Below, piece by piece: positions 44,065-52,844 of a stretch of DNA of 64,000 nt (its first letter is position 1; each line of letters starts with the position of its first letter). The position numbers and the translations under genes are program-made. The DNA is from Bacteroidota bacterium (lineage in GTDB: Bacteria; Bacteroidota; Bacteroidia; Chitinophagales; Chitinophagaceae). The notes under the pieces were generated by a model. It had not been told where the DNA came from and made no database searches. It was given only the letters and a program-made list of their open reading frames with translations. The stretch is from positions 1,116,001 to 1,180,000 of the forward strand of contig JAEWHC010000009.1 of assembly GCA_023387985.1 (NCBI GenBank), read 5' to 3'.

Positions 44065-45951
44065 ATGGCAGTAAACACAGACCTTTTTGAATATAACGAA
44101 AGCAGTATAAAAACTCTTGAATGGAGAGAGCATATCCGGTTGCGTCCGGGTATGTATATCGGTAAACTTGGCGATGGCACAAGCCCTGATGATGGCATTT
44201 ATGTGTTACTTAAGGAAGTGATTGACAACAGTATTGATGAGCACACCATGGGCTATGGAAAACACGTTGATATAAAACTGGAAACCAGTGGCCAGCTTAT
44301 GGTACGTGATTATGGCCGCGGAATTCCCATGGGGAAACTCGTGGATGTTGTTTCCAAAATAAATACAGGCGCCAAATACGACAGCAGGGTATTTCAAAAA
44401 AGTGTTGGTCTCAATGGTGTAGGTACCAAGGCGGTAAATGCCCTGAGCCGGCAGTTTACAGTGACGAGCTTTCGCGAAGGAAAATCCAAAACCGCCGTTT
44501 TTAATCAGGGCCACCTGATTGAGGAAGGAAAGCCGGTTAAGTCCGCGGAACAAAACGGAACCCTTGTGGTATTTACACCCGATGAAACGGTTTTCAAGAA
44601 TTTCAAATACAAGGTGGAATATATTGAGGAGCAACTCTGGAATTACTGCTATCTCAATGCGGGGCTGATCATCAATTTCAACGGTAAGAAATTTGTCAGC
44701 AAAAACGGGTTACTTGATCTTTTGCAGCACAAAACCAACGAGGATGAACTGCGCTACCCCATTATTCACCTCAAAGGAGAGGATATTGAAATGGCGCTGA
44801 GCCACAACAATGATTATGGGGAAGATCTTTATTCATTCGTAAACGGCCAGTACACCACGCAAGGCGGCACACATCAGCAGGCTTTTCGCGAAGCATTTGT
44901 AAAAACCATTCGTGATTATTTCAAAAAAGATTACGATACGTCAGATATACGCACCTCCATTGTGGCTGCCATATCGCTTAGGGTACAGGAACCCGTATTT
45001 GAAAGCCAGACCAAAACCAAACTGGGTAGTCTTGTAATGTATGAAGGCGGACCAAATATCCGCACGTTCATTCTTGAATTCATGAGCCGTGAGCTCGACA
45101 ATTTTCTTCACAAAAACCCGGCTGTGGCGGAAGCCTTGAAAAAACGGATTGAACAAAGTGAAAGGGAAAGGAAGGATTTGCAGGGCATTAAAAAACTGGC
45201 CAACGAAAAAGCAAAAAAAGCGGCCCTGAACAATAAAAAGCTGCGCGATTGCCATGTGCATTTCAACGACAATTCACCCGCCAAAAGCAAAGAAGAATAT
45301 GAAGAAAAGAAAAGAGCAACTACCTTATTTATAACGGAAGGAGATAGTGCAAGTGGCAGCATAACCAAAGCGCGGAGCATACAGACCCAGGCAATTTTCA
45401 GCTTACGCGGCAAACCCCTGAACAGCTTTGGGCTTTCAAAAAAAATCGTTTATGAAAACGAAGAATTTAACCTGTTGCAGCATGCGCTGAATATTGAAGA
45501 AGGCATTGAAGGTTTGCGTTACAACAAGATCATCCTGGCCACAGATGCCGATGTCGATGGTATGCATATCCGTTTGCTGATGATGACTTTCTTCCTGCAA
45601 TTTTTTCCTGAAGTGATCCGGCGTGGACATTTATATATTTTGGAAACGCCATTATTCAGGGTACGCAATAAACAGGAAACCATTTATTGCTATACCGAAA
45701 GTGAAAAACAAGCCGCCATGGTTAAACTTGGTAAAAACCCGGAGATTACCAGATTTAAAGGGCTTGGCGAAATAAGCCCGGATGAATTTGGACAATTTAT
45801 AGGTGAGGATATCCGGCTGCAACCTGTATTGCTGGAAAAAGGAGATCATATCCAAAATATGCTGGAATTTTTTATGGGCAAAAACACACCACAGCGCCAG
45901 GAATTTATTATTGAAAATCTGAAAGTGGAACTGGATTTGGTAGAGAACTGA
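44065..45951 (+). CDS. parE: DNA topoisomerase IV subunit B
   Basis: The ATPase subunit that drives decatenation and relaxation of DNA. The GHKL ATP site is EVIDNSIDEH plus 'YGRGIPMGKLVDVVS' and GLNGVGTKAVNALS. The transducer follows, then a TOPRIM domain (about 420-540) with ITEGDSASGS and ATDADVDGMHI, and the C-terminal 'RFKGLGEISPDEFGQFIG'. At 628 residues with no GyrB insertion, and with a parC-like gene in the same operon, ParE is preferred to GyrB. Confidence 0.93.
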   Translation: MAVNTDLFEYNESSIKTLEWREHIRLRPGMYIGKLGDGTSPDDGIYVLLKEVIDNSIDEHTMGYGKHVDIKLETSGQLMVRDYGRGIPMGKLVDVVSKINTGAKYDSRVFQKSVGLNGVGTKAVNALSRQFTVTSFREGKSKTAVFNQGHLIEEGKPVKSAEQNGTLVVFTPDETVFKNFKYKVEYIEEQLWNYCYLNAGLIINFNGKKFVSKNGLLDLLQHKTNEDELRYPIIHLKGEDIEMALSHNNDYGEDLYSFVNGQYTTQGGTHQQAFREAFVKTIRDYFKKDYDTSDIRTSIVAAISLRVQEPVFESQTKTKLGSLVMYEGGPNIRTFILEFMSRELDNFLHKNPAVAEALKKRIEQSERERKDLQGIKKLANEKAKKAALNNKKLRDCHVHFNDNSPAKSKEEYEEKKRATTLFITEGDSASGSITKARSIQTQAIFSLRGKPLNSFGLSKKIVYENEEFNLLQHALNIEEGIEGLRYNKIILATDADVDGMHIRLLMMTFFLQFFPEVIRRGHLYILETPLFRVRNKQETIYCYTESEKQAAMVKLGKNPEITRFKGLGEISPDEFGQFIGEDIRLQPVLLEKGDHIQNMLEFFMGKNTPQRQEFIIENLKVELDLVEN

Positions 45952-45953
45952 TC

Positions 45954-46739
45954 ATGCTGGAATTTCATACAGACCATAAACGTTATTTCGAAATTCAGTT
46001 GCAAAATGCAAATGATTATGTACTCCCGTTTATTGAAAAATATTTTCCGGTAAAGCCGGGCATGCACGTCCTTGAAATAGGTTGCGGCCAGGGATCCCTA
46101 TTGAAGGCTTTTGCCGACAGGGGATGCGAATGCGTGGGTGTGGAAATGTACCCGCTTTGGATTGAAAAAGCCAATGAAAACCTGGCCGACTATATCAGCC
46201 TGAGAAAAATCCGGGTAATCGACCGGAATATTTACGACATAAATCCTGAACTGGATCTTGGCCATTTGTTTGATCTTGTTGTTTTGAAGGATGTAATTGA
46301 ACACATTCATGATCAAAAAAGATTAATAGCCTGGATGAAAAGTTTTCTTAAACCGGGTGGAATGGTTTTTTTTGGTTTCCCACCATGGCAAATGCCTTAC
46401 GGTGGCCACCAGCAGGTATTGCCCGGAATTTTGGGTAAAACCCCTTATTGGCATTTGTTGCCCATGCCCGTATTTAAATGGATATTAAAGAAAAAAGGAT
46501 TGGAACAAAGTGAAATGGTGGAGATCAAAGAAACCGGGATCAGTATTGAAAGGTTTCAGCGTATATTGATACAAACCGGATACAGGATAATCGGCAAACA
46601 ACACTGGATGCTGAATCCGGTTTACCAATATAAATTTGGGTGGAAACCTATCCGGCAGTTTTCACTGATCTCAAGCCTGCCATTCATACGCAATTTTTTA
46701 ACTACCGGTGTATATTATATTGTTACACCTGAAAATTAA
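45954..46739 (+). CDS. SAM-dependent methyltransferase
   Basis: A class I methyltransferase domain (about 35-140), with SAM-binding motif HVLEIGCGQGSLLKAF, acidic VGVEMY after strand 2 and the post-motif 'DLVVLKDVIEHIHDQKRL' as in Methyltransf_11/23 families. A hydrophobic C-terminal part of 120 residues has no family I recognise. The substrate is unknown. It starts two bases after parE and lies in the parE-parC operon. Confidence 0.82.
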   Translation: MLEFHTDHKRYFEIQLQNANDYVLPFIEKYFPVKPGMHVLEIGCGQGSLLKAFADRGCECVGVEMYPLWIEKANENLADYISLRKIRVIDRNIYDINPELDLGHLFDLVVLKDVIEHIHDQKRLIAWMKSFLKPGGMVFFGFPPWQMPYGGHQQVLPGILGKTPYWHLLPMPVFKWILKKKGLEQSEMVEIKETGISIERFQRILIQTGYRIIGKQHWMLNPVYQYKFGWKPIRQFSLISSLPFIRNFLTTGVYYIVTPEN

Positions 46740-46747
46740 TTTTTAAG

Positions 46748-47629
46748 ATGATTCATATCGTTTTTAATGAAGCGGATGTAGATAAATTAAAGGAAGCCAT
46801 TGGGCTTGACGAAAGTATTAATGGAAAAATACGGTTGATCAGGGATGATTACGCGGTTGGTCAGCTTGTGCTGCACGATGACCGCGAAGGAAAAGCCCGC
46901 CGTCGGCATTGGTGGAAAGGAGTCCTGGAATCTGCCAGGGCAGTGAAGATCGAAGAAACCATGGAAAAAATTGATGATGATGCAGAGGTTAAATCTTTGA
47001 AACGCATGCTGGACGAGGATATAAATGAGATCCTCTGGATTTGGGCAGCTCAAAACCAGCATGATGTAAGCGGCTATTACTGGATCATTAGCCAGTTGGC
47101 AGCCTATGCCGGCAGGGTGTATATTTTGTATATAAATAACCTGCCTTTCATTAATGAAAATGGTACCATTTTTTACCCGCAATGGCTGAGTGAAATTCCT
47201 GCCAAAGAATTCATCAAAGCAAAAAAACTTGCGAGGCAGGTAACGCTAAGCGAATTTGAATTGGACCATGAAGAGTATTTGCGCATGGTGGAAGAAGGGA
47301 ATATGGTAAGGCAACTCCAAGGGGGTAAAAAACTGGCTTTTCATGATGCTTCTTTTTATGATCAGGCCCTGTCAAAATATGTTGATGGTGATTTTTCCCG
47401 GGGAAACCGAATCATTCATCAGTTTCTGGCAAAAGAGCAGGTAAAAACAGGTGATGTTTTTTTGCTATGGCGCCTGAAAATCATGGCAGAGCAAAATGGG
47501 TGGGAAATAAAAGGCGATATTCATGGCGGTCCCAAAGATTTTGAATTGCGTAATCCCACAATGCCTATGCTGAAAAAAAGATCTGCAACGGCGGATTCTG
47601 AAGGTCAGGATGTTACCAGCTTAAACTAA
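46748..47629 (+). CDS. DUF1835-domain protein
   Basis: The N-terminal 140 residues fit DUF1835 (MIHIVFNEADVDKL, then an 'IRDDYAVGQLVLHDDRE' segment in place of the usual DDLSVGPL). The C-terminal part fits the DUF3658 domain often joined to it. The role is unknown. No signal peptide or membrane segment is seen. It is between a methyltransferase gene (8 bases upstream) and parC (103 bases downstream). Confidence 0.7.
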   Translation: MIHIVFNEADVDKLKEAIGLDESINGKIRLIRDDYAVGQLVLHDDREGKARRRHWWKGVLESARAVKIEETMEKIDDDAEVKSLKRMLDEDINEILWIWAAQNQHDVSGYYWIISQLAAYAGRVYILYINNLPFINENGTIFYPQWLSEIPAKEFIKAKKLARQVTLSEFELDHEEYLRMVEEGNMVRQLQGGKKLAFHDASFYDQALSKYVDGDFSRGNRIIHQFLAKEQVKTGDVFLLWRLKIMAEQNGWEIKGDIHGGPKDFELRNPTMPMLKKRSATADSEGQDVTSLN

Positions 47630-47732
47630 CGGTTGAATTTTGGTTAGGTTAAGTTTCCAGTAACGAAAATGGAGATTGTATCGTCGAAAAGCAGGCAATC
47701 CCTATAAATCAAATAGTAATTAACGCAGTTAT

Positions 47733-50255
47733 ATGTCAAATGAAATTGATGCATTGAAGAATCTCGACAACGCCATGACCGGTGTGAGTGATTTATACAG
47801 GGAATGGTTCATGGACTATGCATCTTATGTAATTCTGGAACGTGCGGTACCGGCCATTGAAGACGGCCTTAAACCTGTACAGCGGCGCATCCTGCATGCC
47901 ATGAAGGAGATGGATGACGGACGATTCAATAAGGTGGCCAATATTGTTGGGCAAAGTATGCAATTCCATCCGCATGGTGATGCGAGCATAAATGACGCCC
48001 TGGTGAATATGGGGCAGAAGGAATTATTGATCGATACGCAGGGAAACTGGGGCGATATCCGTACAGGTGACCCCGCGGCCGCGTCACGGTATATTGAAGC
48101 CCGCCTGAGTAAACTTGCGTTGGAAATTGCCTTCAATGCCAAAACCACGGAATGGCAGTTGAGTTACGACGGGCGCAAACAGGAACCCGTTAATCTGCCG
48201 ATGAAGTTTCCCCTTGTACTGGCCCAGGGTGCTGAAGGTATCGCGGTGGGTTTAAGTACACGCATCCTGCCACACAACTTCATTGAGCTTTGCGATTGTA
48301 CCATCAAATATTACAAGGGGAAAAAATTTGACCTCTATCCCGATTTTCAAACCGGGGGCTTACTGGATGTTTCCAATTACAACGATGGAAAACGTGGAGG
48401 AAAACTGAAGATTCGGGCCATTGTGGAAGAGGTCGACAAGAAATCGGTGGTCATAAAAGACGTGCCTTTTGGCGAAACCGTGAGCAGCCTGATCGAATCA
48501 ATAACCAAGGCAGCGGAAGCCAAAAAAATACCCGTTAAAAAAGTTACCGATATTACTGCGGCCGAAGTACAGGTACTGGTTGAACTGAACCCCGGTACAT
48601 CCATTGACCTGGCGATCGATGCCTTGTATGCATTTACAAACTGCGAGGTAAATGTATCTCCCAATGCCTGCGTGATCATGGATGCCAGACCGAACTTTTT
48701 AGGTGTGAGCGATCTCCTCAAATCCTGTGCAGACCATACCAGGCACCTCCTCAGAAAAGAACTCGAGATCAGGCTTAGTGAGCTTAACGAAAAATGGCAT
48801 TTTACTTCGCTGGAAAAGATCTTCTTCGAAGAAAAAATTTACAAGGAACTGGAGAAGAAGCATGAAACCTGGGAAAAAGTGCTAAAGGCTATTGAAAAAG
48901 CATTTGAACCTTTTTTGCCTAAACTTAAACAACCGGTGACCCGTGAAGATGTATTGAAACTAACCGAAAAACCGGTAAGAAGAATCTACCGGCTCGATAT
49001 TGACGACCTCATCCGGCAAATAAAAGGCATAGAAGACGATATTGCACAGGTGGAAAATCACCTCAGCCACCTTACTGCATACGCAATAGCCTATTTCGAA
49101 AAACTCATTGCCAATTTTGGCAAAGGCCGGGAACGCAAAACTTCTATCCGTCTCTTCGATTCTATTCAGGTTCAGCAGGTGGCGGTGGCCAACAGCAAGC
49201 TCTATGTAAACCGCGCCGAAGGCTTTATCGGCACAAGCCTGAAGCGTGAAGAATATGTGGATGATTGTTCAGAAATTGACGACATCATCTGCATAACCAA
49301 ACGCGGCGTGATGAAGGTTGTTCGGGTTGCTGACAAAGTGTTCATCGGCAAGGATATTATACACGTTGCGGTATTTGACAAAACCGATGACCGTACAACG
49401 TATAATATGCTGTATGTGGATGGAAAAAGCGGTATTACTTATGCCAAGCGCTTCCAAATTGGCGGCATTACCCGCGATAAGGATTACGATCTCACTAAAG
49501 GCAGCGACCGCAGCAAAGTGCATTACCTGTCTGTTAATCCCAATGGTGAGGCAGAAGTTGTCCGCATCAGCCTCAGCCCTTCCAGCATTGCGAGGAATAA
49601 GGAACTGGAGTATTATTTTGAAGAACTGGCCATTAAGTCGCGTGGAAGCATGGGCAACCAGGTGACCAAATATCCGATCCGGAGCGTGAAGTTTAAGGAG
49701 GCCGGCCGGTCTACGCTCGAAGGCAGAAAACTATGGTACGACTCGCAGTTTGGAAGACTGAATACGGAAATGAAAGGTGAATACCTTGGCGTGTTTGAAG
49801 GGGATGATAAAATTCTGGCCATTTATGGTGATGGAACTTACGAGATAACGGACCAGGAATTGATGCAGCGCTTCGATACCGACAAACTCCTGTTGATTGA
49901 ACTGTTCGATCCGGAAAAGATCATCACCGCAGTTTACCTTGATAACGAAAAAGGACAATATTACCTGAAACGGTTTTTAATTGAAACCAGTACACTTAAA
50001 ACCAAATTCCAGTTTATTAAAGAAGGCGGGGGCAATTACCTGGAATTGGTAACCACGGAAGAGTCGCCGGTTATTTTGCTGGAAAAAGGAAAAGGGGCAA
50101 ATAAAGAAAGCCAGGTGGTAAACGCAGCCGAACTTGTGGATGTAATGGGCTGGAAAGCGGTGGGTTATAAATTCACAGATAATAAAGCTACTGAAATGTC
50201 GTGGGTTACGGAAGCTGACTCAGCAAATGGGGTACAAGGCGAATTGTTTGATTGA
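47733..50255 (+). CDS. parC: DNA topoisomerase IV subunit A
   Basis: The DNA cleavage and rejoining subunit. The winged-helix region 'MQFHPHGDASINDALVNMGQ' leads to the catalytic Tyr120 in AASRYIEARLSKLA. The coiled-coil tower spans about 340-460. The C-terminal domain (about 500-830) forms beta-pinwheel blades but lacks a clear GyrA box (QxxGGxG), supporting ParC. At 840 residues it is a usual length for this phylum. Confidence 0.93.
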   Translation: MSNEIDALKNLDNAMTGVSDLYREWFMDYASYVILERAVPAIEDGLKPVQRRILHAMKEMDDGRFNKVANIVGQSMQFHPHGDASINDALVNMGQKELLIDTQGNWGDIRTGDPAAASRYIEARLSKLALEIAFNAKTTEWQLSYDGRKQEPVNLPMKFPLVLAQGAEGIAVGLSTRILPHNFIELCDCTIKYYKGKKFDLYPDFQTGGLLDVSNYNDGKRGGKLKIRAIVEEVDKKSVVIKDVPFGETVSSLIESITKAAEAKKIPVKKVTDITAAEVQVLVELNPGTSIDLAIDALYAFTNCEVNVSPNACVIMDARPNFLGVSDLLKSCADHTRHLLRKELEIRLSELNEKWHFTSLEKIFFEEKIYKELEKKHETWEKVLKAIEKAFEPFLPKLKQPVTREDVLKLTEKPVRRIYRLDIDDLIRQIKGIEDDIAQVENHLSHLTAYAIAYFEKLIANFGKGRERKTSIRLFDSIQVQQVAVANSKLYVNRAEGFIGTSLKREEYVDDCSEIDDIICITKRGVMKVVRVADKVFIGKDIIHVAVFDKTDDRTTYNMLYVDGKSGITYAKRFQIGGITRDKDYDLTKGSDRSKVHYLSVNPNGEAEVVRISLSPSSIARNKELEYYFEELAIKSRGSMGNQVTKYPIRSVKFKEAGRSTLEGRKLWYDSQFGRLNTEMKGEYLGVFEGDDKILAIYGDGTYEITDQELMQRFDTDKLLLIELFDPEKIITAVYLDNEKGQYYLKRFLIETSTLKTKFQFIKEGGGNYLELVTTEESPVILLEKGKGANKESQVVNAAELVDVMGWKAVGYKFTDNKATEMSWVTEADSANGVQGELFD

Positions 50256-50379
50256 TTTTATTATTAAGCCCTTAACGCGTTTCATTTCTTACCTTTTATA
50301 CTTCTCGCTTGACTTATGTGAGCTGGACATTAGAATTATGTCTTTTGAATTTTAATTTTGCCTTTTGAATTATCGGACC

Positions 50380-51114
50380 ATGCCAAACCGAATCGTCAGC
50401 CTTGTACCAAGCATCACCGAAACACTTTTTGATCTCGGGGTGGGGGATCGGGTTGTGGGCATTACGAAATTTTGTGTGCATCCACAGCATTGGAAAAACA
50501 AAAAAACCATTGTTGGTGGTACAAAAAATCCGCAAATTGAAAGAATCAGGGAACTTAATCCGGATTGGGTGTTTTCCGTAAAAGAGGAAAACCGCAAAGA
50601 GGATATTGAACAGATCAGGCAATTTGCGCCGGTGTCTGTTTATGATATTGAAACATATGACCAGGCTTTGGATTCCCTAACCGATGTGGCCAGAATATGC
50701 GGGAAAGCGGATGAAGGTGCCGGGTTTGCGGAAGAAATAAAAACAGCATTTGAAAATCCCGGACTAAAGACAATGCAGTCGGTAGCCTATATCATCTGGA
50801 AGAATCCCATAATGGTTGCGGCAGCGAAAACTTTTGTGCATGATCTGCTAGGCCTTGCAGGCTTCAGCAATGTATTTGCCGGCAAAACCCGTTATCCCCA
50901 AACGGACTACGAAGAATTGAACAGGCTTTCGCCGGACCTGGTATTTTTGAGTTCTGAGCCTTATCCTTTTTCCGGCAAGCATCTTCCCGATTGGCAGCAG
51001 GCCATGCCGCGGTCACGAATTTTGCTTGTGGAAGGTGAAATGTTCAGCTGGTATGGAACGCGGATGCTGAAAGCGGCTAAATATTTTGAAGCGCTAAGGC
51101 AAAACCTGCAGTAA
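50380..51114 (+). CDS. BtuF-like substrate-binding protein without signal peptide
   Basis: A helical-backbone metal-receptor fold: 'RIVSLVPSITETLFDLGVGD' at the start, 'LNPDWVFSVKEENRKEDIE', then a long helix and a second lobe ('DYEELNRLSPDLVFLSSEPY'). This is the cobalamin/haem/siderophore binding family of ABC importers. The ATG at 50380 leaves no signal peptide; a TTG five codons upstream would not add one. A cytoplasmic location would be odd for a transport receptor. No ABC permease or ATPase gene is adjacent. Confidence 0.8.
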   Translation: MPNRIVSLVPSITETLFDLGVGDRVVGITKFCVHPQHWKNKKTIVGGTKNPQIERIRELNPDWVFSVKEENRKEDIEQIRQFAPVSVYDIETYDQALDSLTDVARICGKADEGAGFAEEIKTAFENPGLKTMQSVAYIIWKNPIMVAAAKTFVHDLLGLAGFSNVFAGKTRYPQTDYEELNRLSPDLVFLSSEPYPFSGKHLPDWQQAMPRSRILLVEGEMFSWYGTRMLKAAKYFEALRQNLQ

Positions 51115-51264
51115 AACATCATTTTTTTAATTTATTCACCGGAAAAACGGCCTGTAGCAATCCGAAAAAACCATTAAAAGCTTTTTGCATTTCTGCACAT
51201 CAACTCCCTTTTTTGGCGCAAATCCAATGAATCCATACTTTTACCATTGTTTTCAAATGCAGTT

Positions 51265-52314
51265 ATGAGTAATAAGCCAACCGAACAAAAATTAGAGGAG
51301 CATGAACACCGGCTTACCGGTGAAAGTGAACAACCTGAACAGGCATCCATTGAAGAAAGAGCTTCATGGTTCAGGCGTAAAGGGAAGGGAATTACAACCA
51401 CCACTTCCGAAAAGAAAGAAACCCCGGACGGGCTTTGGGTGATGTGCCGCTCATGCAAGTTTACCTGCACAGCCATTGAATTAAAAGAGAACCTTTTTGT
51501 TTGCCCGAAGTGCAATTATCATCATCGCATCGGCAGCACCGAATATTTTGAGATCATTTTTGACGACAAGGAATACGACCTGCTTTTTACCAATATCCGC
51601 AGTAAAGATTATCTGGGATTTGAAGATTTGAAGCCCTATCAGAAAAGGCTGGAAGAGACCTGGGAAAAAATGGGTACGCAGGACAGCATCAGTGTCGCAG
51701 TGGGCAAAGTGGGCGGCTATCCCATGGTGATCGCTTGTATGGATTTCGAATTTATTGGGGGCAGCCTTGGCAGCGTAATGGGTGAGAAGATCTGCCGCGG
51801 AGCTGATTATAGCCTTGATCACCGGATTCCCTTTATGATCATCAGCAAGAGCGGTGGTGCCCGCATGATGGAAAGCGCATTCAGCCTGATGCAATTGCCT
51901 AAAACCCTCGGAAGGATCAGCCTGCTGAATGATGCCAAAATCCCTTACATTTCTTTCTGCACTGATCCCACATTTGGCGGAACTACAGCAAGTTTCAGTA
52001 TGATGGGGGACATAATCATTGCCGAGCCCAATGCGTTGATTGGTTTTGCCGGTCCGAGGGTAATCAAGGAATTTATGAAAAAAGACCTGCCGCCCGGATT
52101 TCAGACTGCGGAATTTCTACTAACCCATGGTTTTCTCGATTTTATTGTAGACCGGAAAGACCTTCGCGATAAACTGGCCCAGATCCTCATGTTGTTCAAC
52201 AACAGCCGGAAACCCGACCCACAGCAAGAAGAGGATCCTTTTGCCCCGAAGGTGGAAAGCGGCAGCAATATTTTTGTTGAAGGGCCTGCAGAAGAGGATT
52301 TTCATGAGGAATGA
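51265..52314 (+). CDS. accD: Acetyl-CoA carboxylase carboxyltransferase subunit beta
   Basis: Works with AccA to move the carboxyl group from biotin to acetyl-CoA in fatty-acid synthesis. A four-Cys zinc ribbon (CRSCKFTC... CPKCNYHH) is followed by the crotonase-fold core with 'MDFEFIGGSLGSVMGEKI', SGGARMMESAFSLMQL and 'PTFGGTTASFSMMGD'. From the ATG at 51265 there are about 50 polar residues before the zinc ribbon, longer than in E. coli. A C-terminal acidic tail ends the protein. Confidence 0.95.
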   Translation: MSNKPTEQKLEEHEHRLTGESEQPEQASIEERASWFRRKGKGITTTTSEKKETPDGLWVMCRSCKFTCTAIELKENLFVCPKCNYHHRIGSTEYFEIIFDDKEYDLLFTNIRSKDYLGFEDLKPYQKRLEETWEKMGTQDSISVAVGKVGGYPMVIACMDFEFIGGSLGSVMGEKICRGADYSLDHRIPFMIISKSGGARMMESAFSLMQLPKTLGRISLLNDAKIPYISFCTDPTFGGTTASFSMMGDIIIAEPNALIGFAGPRVIKEFMKKDLPPGFQTAEFLLTHGFLDFIVDRKDLRDKLAQILMLFNNSRKPDPQQEEDPFAPKVESGSNIFVEGPAEEDFHEE

Positions 52315-52361
52315 TCTTACGGAATCTCATCGCTACCTGATACCAAATCCTTTTTTTTGAA

Positions 52362-52796
52362 ATGGTAATCAACAACAAACAGGCATACCACGAATTTTTT
52401 ATTGAGCAGAAATATTCAGCGGGTCTTGTATTAACGGGAACCGAAGTGAAGTCTTTACGTGCAGGAAAAGCCAGCTTTAATGATGCCTATTGCTTTTTTC
52501 ACCAGGGTGAACTTTACATAAAAAGCCTCCACATCAGTGAATACAAGCTTGGCACCATATACAACCACCTGCCTACACAGGAACGAAAGCTCTTACTTAC
52601 CCGGCGCGAGCTGCGCAAACTCGAAAACAAGCTGAAGGAAAAAGGATATACCATTGTCCCGCTCAAAATTTTCTTTAGCGAGAGTGGTTATGCGAAAATT
52701 GAAATTGGATTGGGAAAAGGCAAGAAACTGCATGATAAACGCCACACCATAAAAGAACGGGATCTTGACCGTCAATTGAGGCAGAAAGAATATTGA
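52362..52796 (+). CDS. smpB: SsrA-binding protein SmpB
   Basis: The partner of tmRNA in trans-translation, which frees stalled ribosomes. Characteristic blocks are 'GLVLTGTEVKSLRAGKAS', KLGTIYNH and the basic C-terminal tail 'KKLHDKRHTIKERDLDRQL'. At 144 residues it is normal length. It is convergent with glnS. No ssrA gene was found in the window. Confidence 0.96.
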   Translation: MVINNKQAYHEFFIEQKYSAGLVLTGTEVKSLRAGKASFNDAYCFFHQGELYIKSLHISEYKLGTIYNHLPTQERKLLLTRRELRKLENKLKEKGYTIVPLKIFFSESGYAKIEIGLGKGKKLHDKRHTIKERDLDRQLRQKEY

Positions 52797-52844
52797 TAAT
52801 CCTGGGATTGCTATTTCAGCATTCGTGTCGCATATGCTCCCGGT

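Noticed and set aside
44065..45951. GyrB
   Set aside because: No GyrB-type insert, and the paired A subunit in the same operon lacks a clear GyrA box; ParE/ParC fits better.
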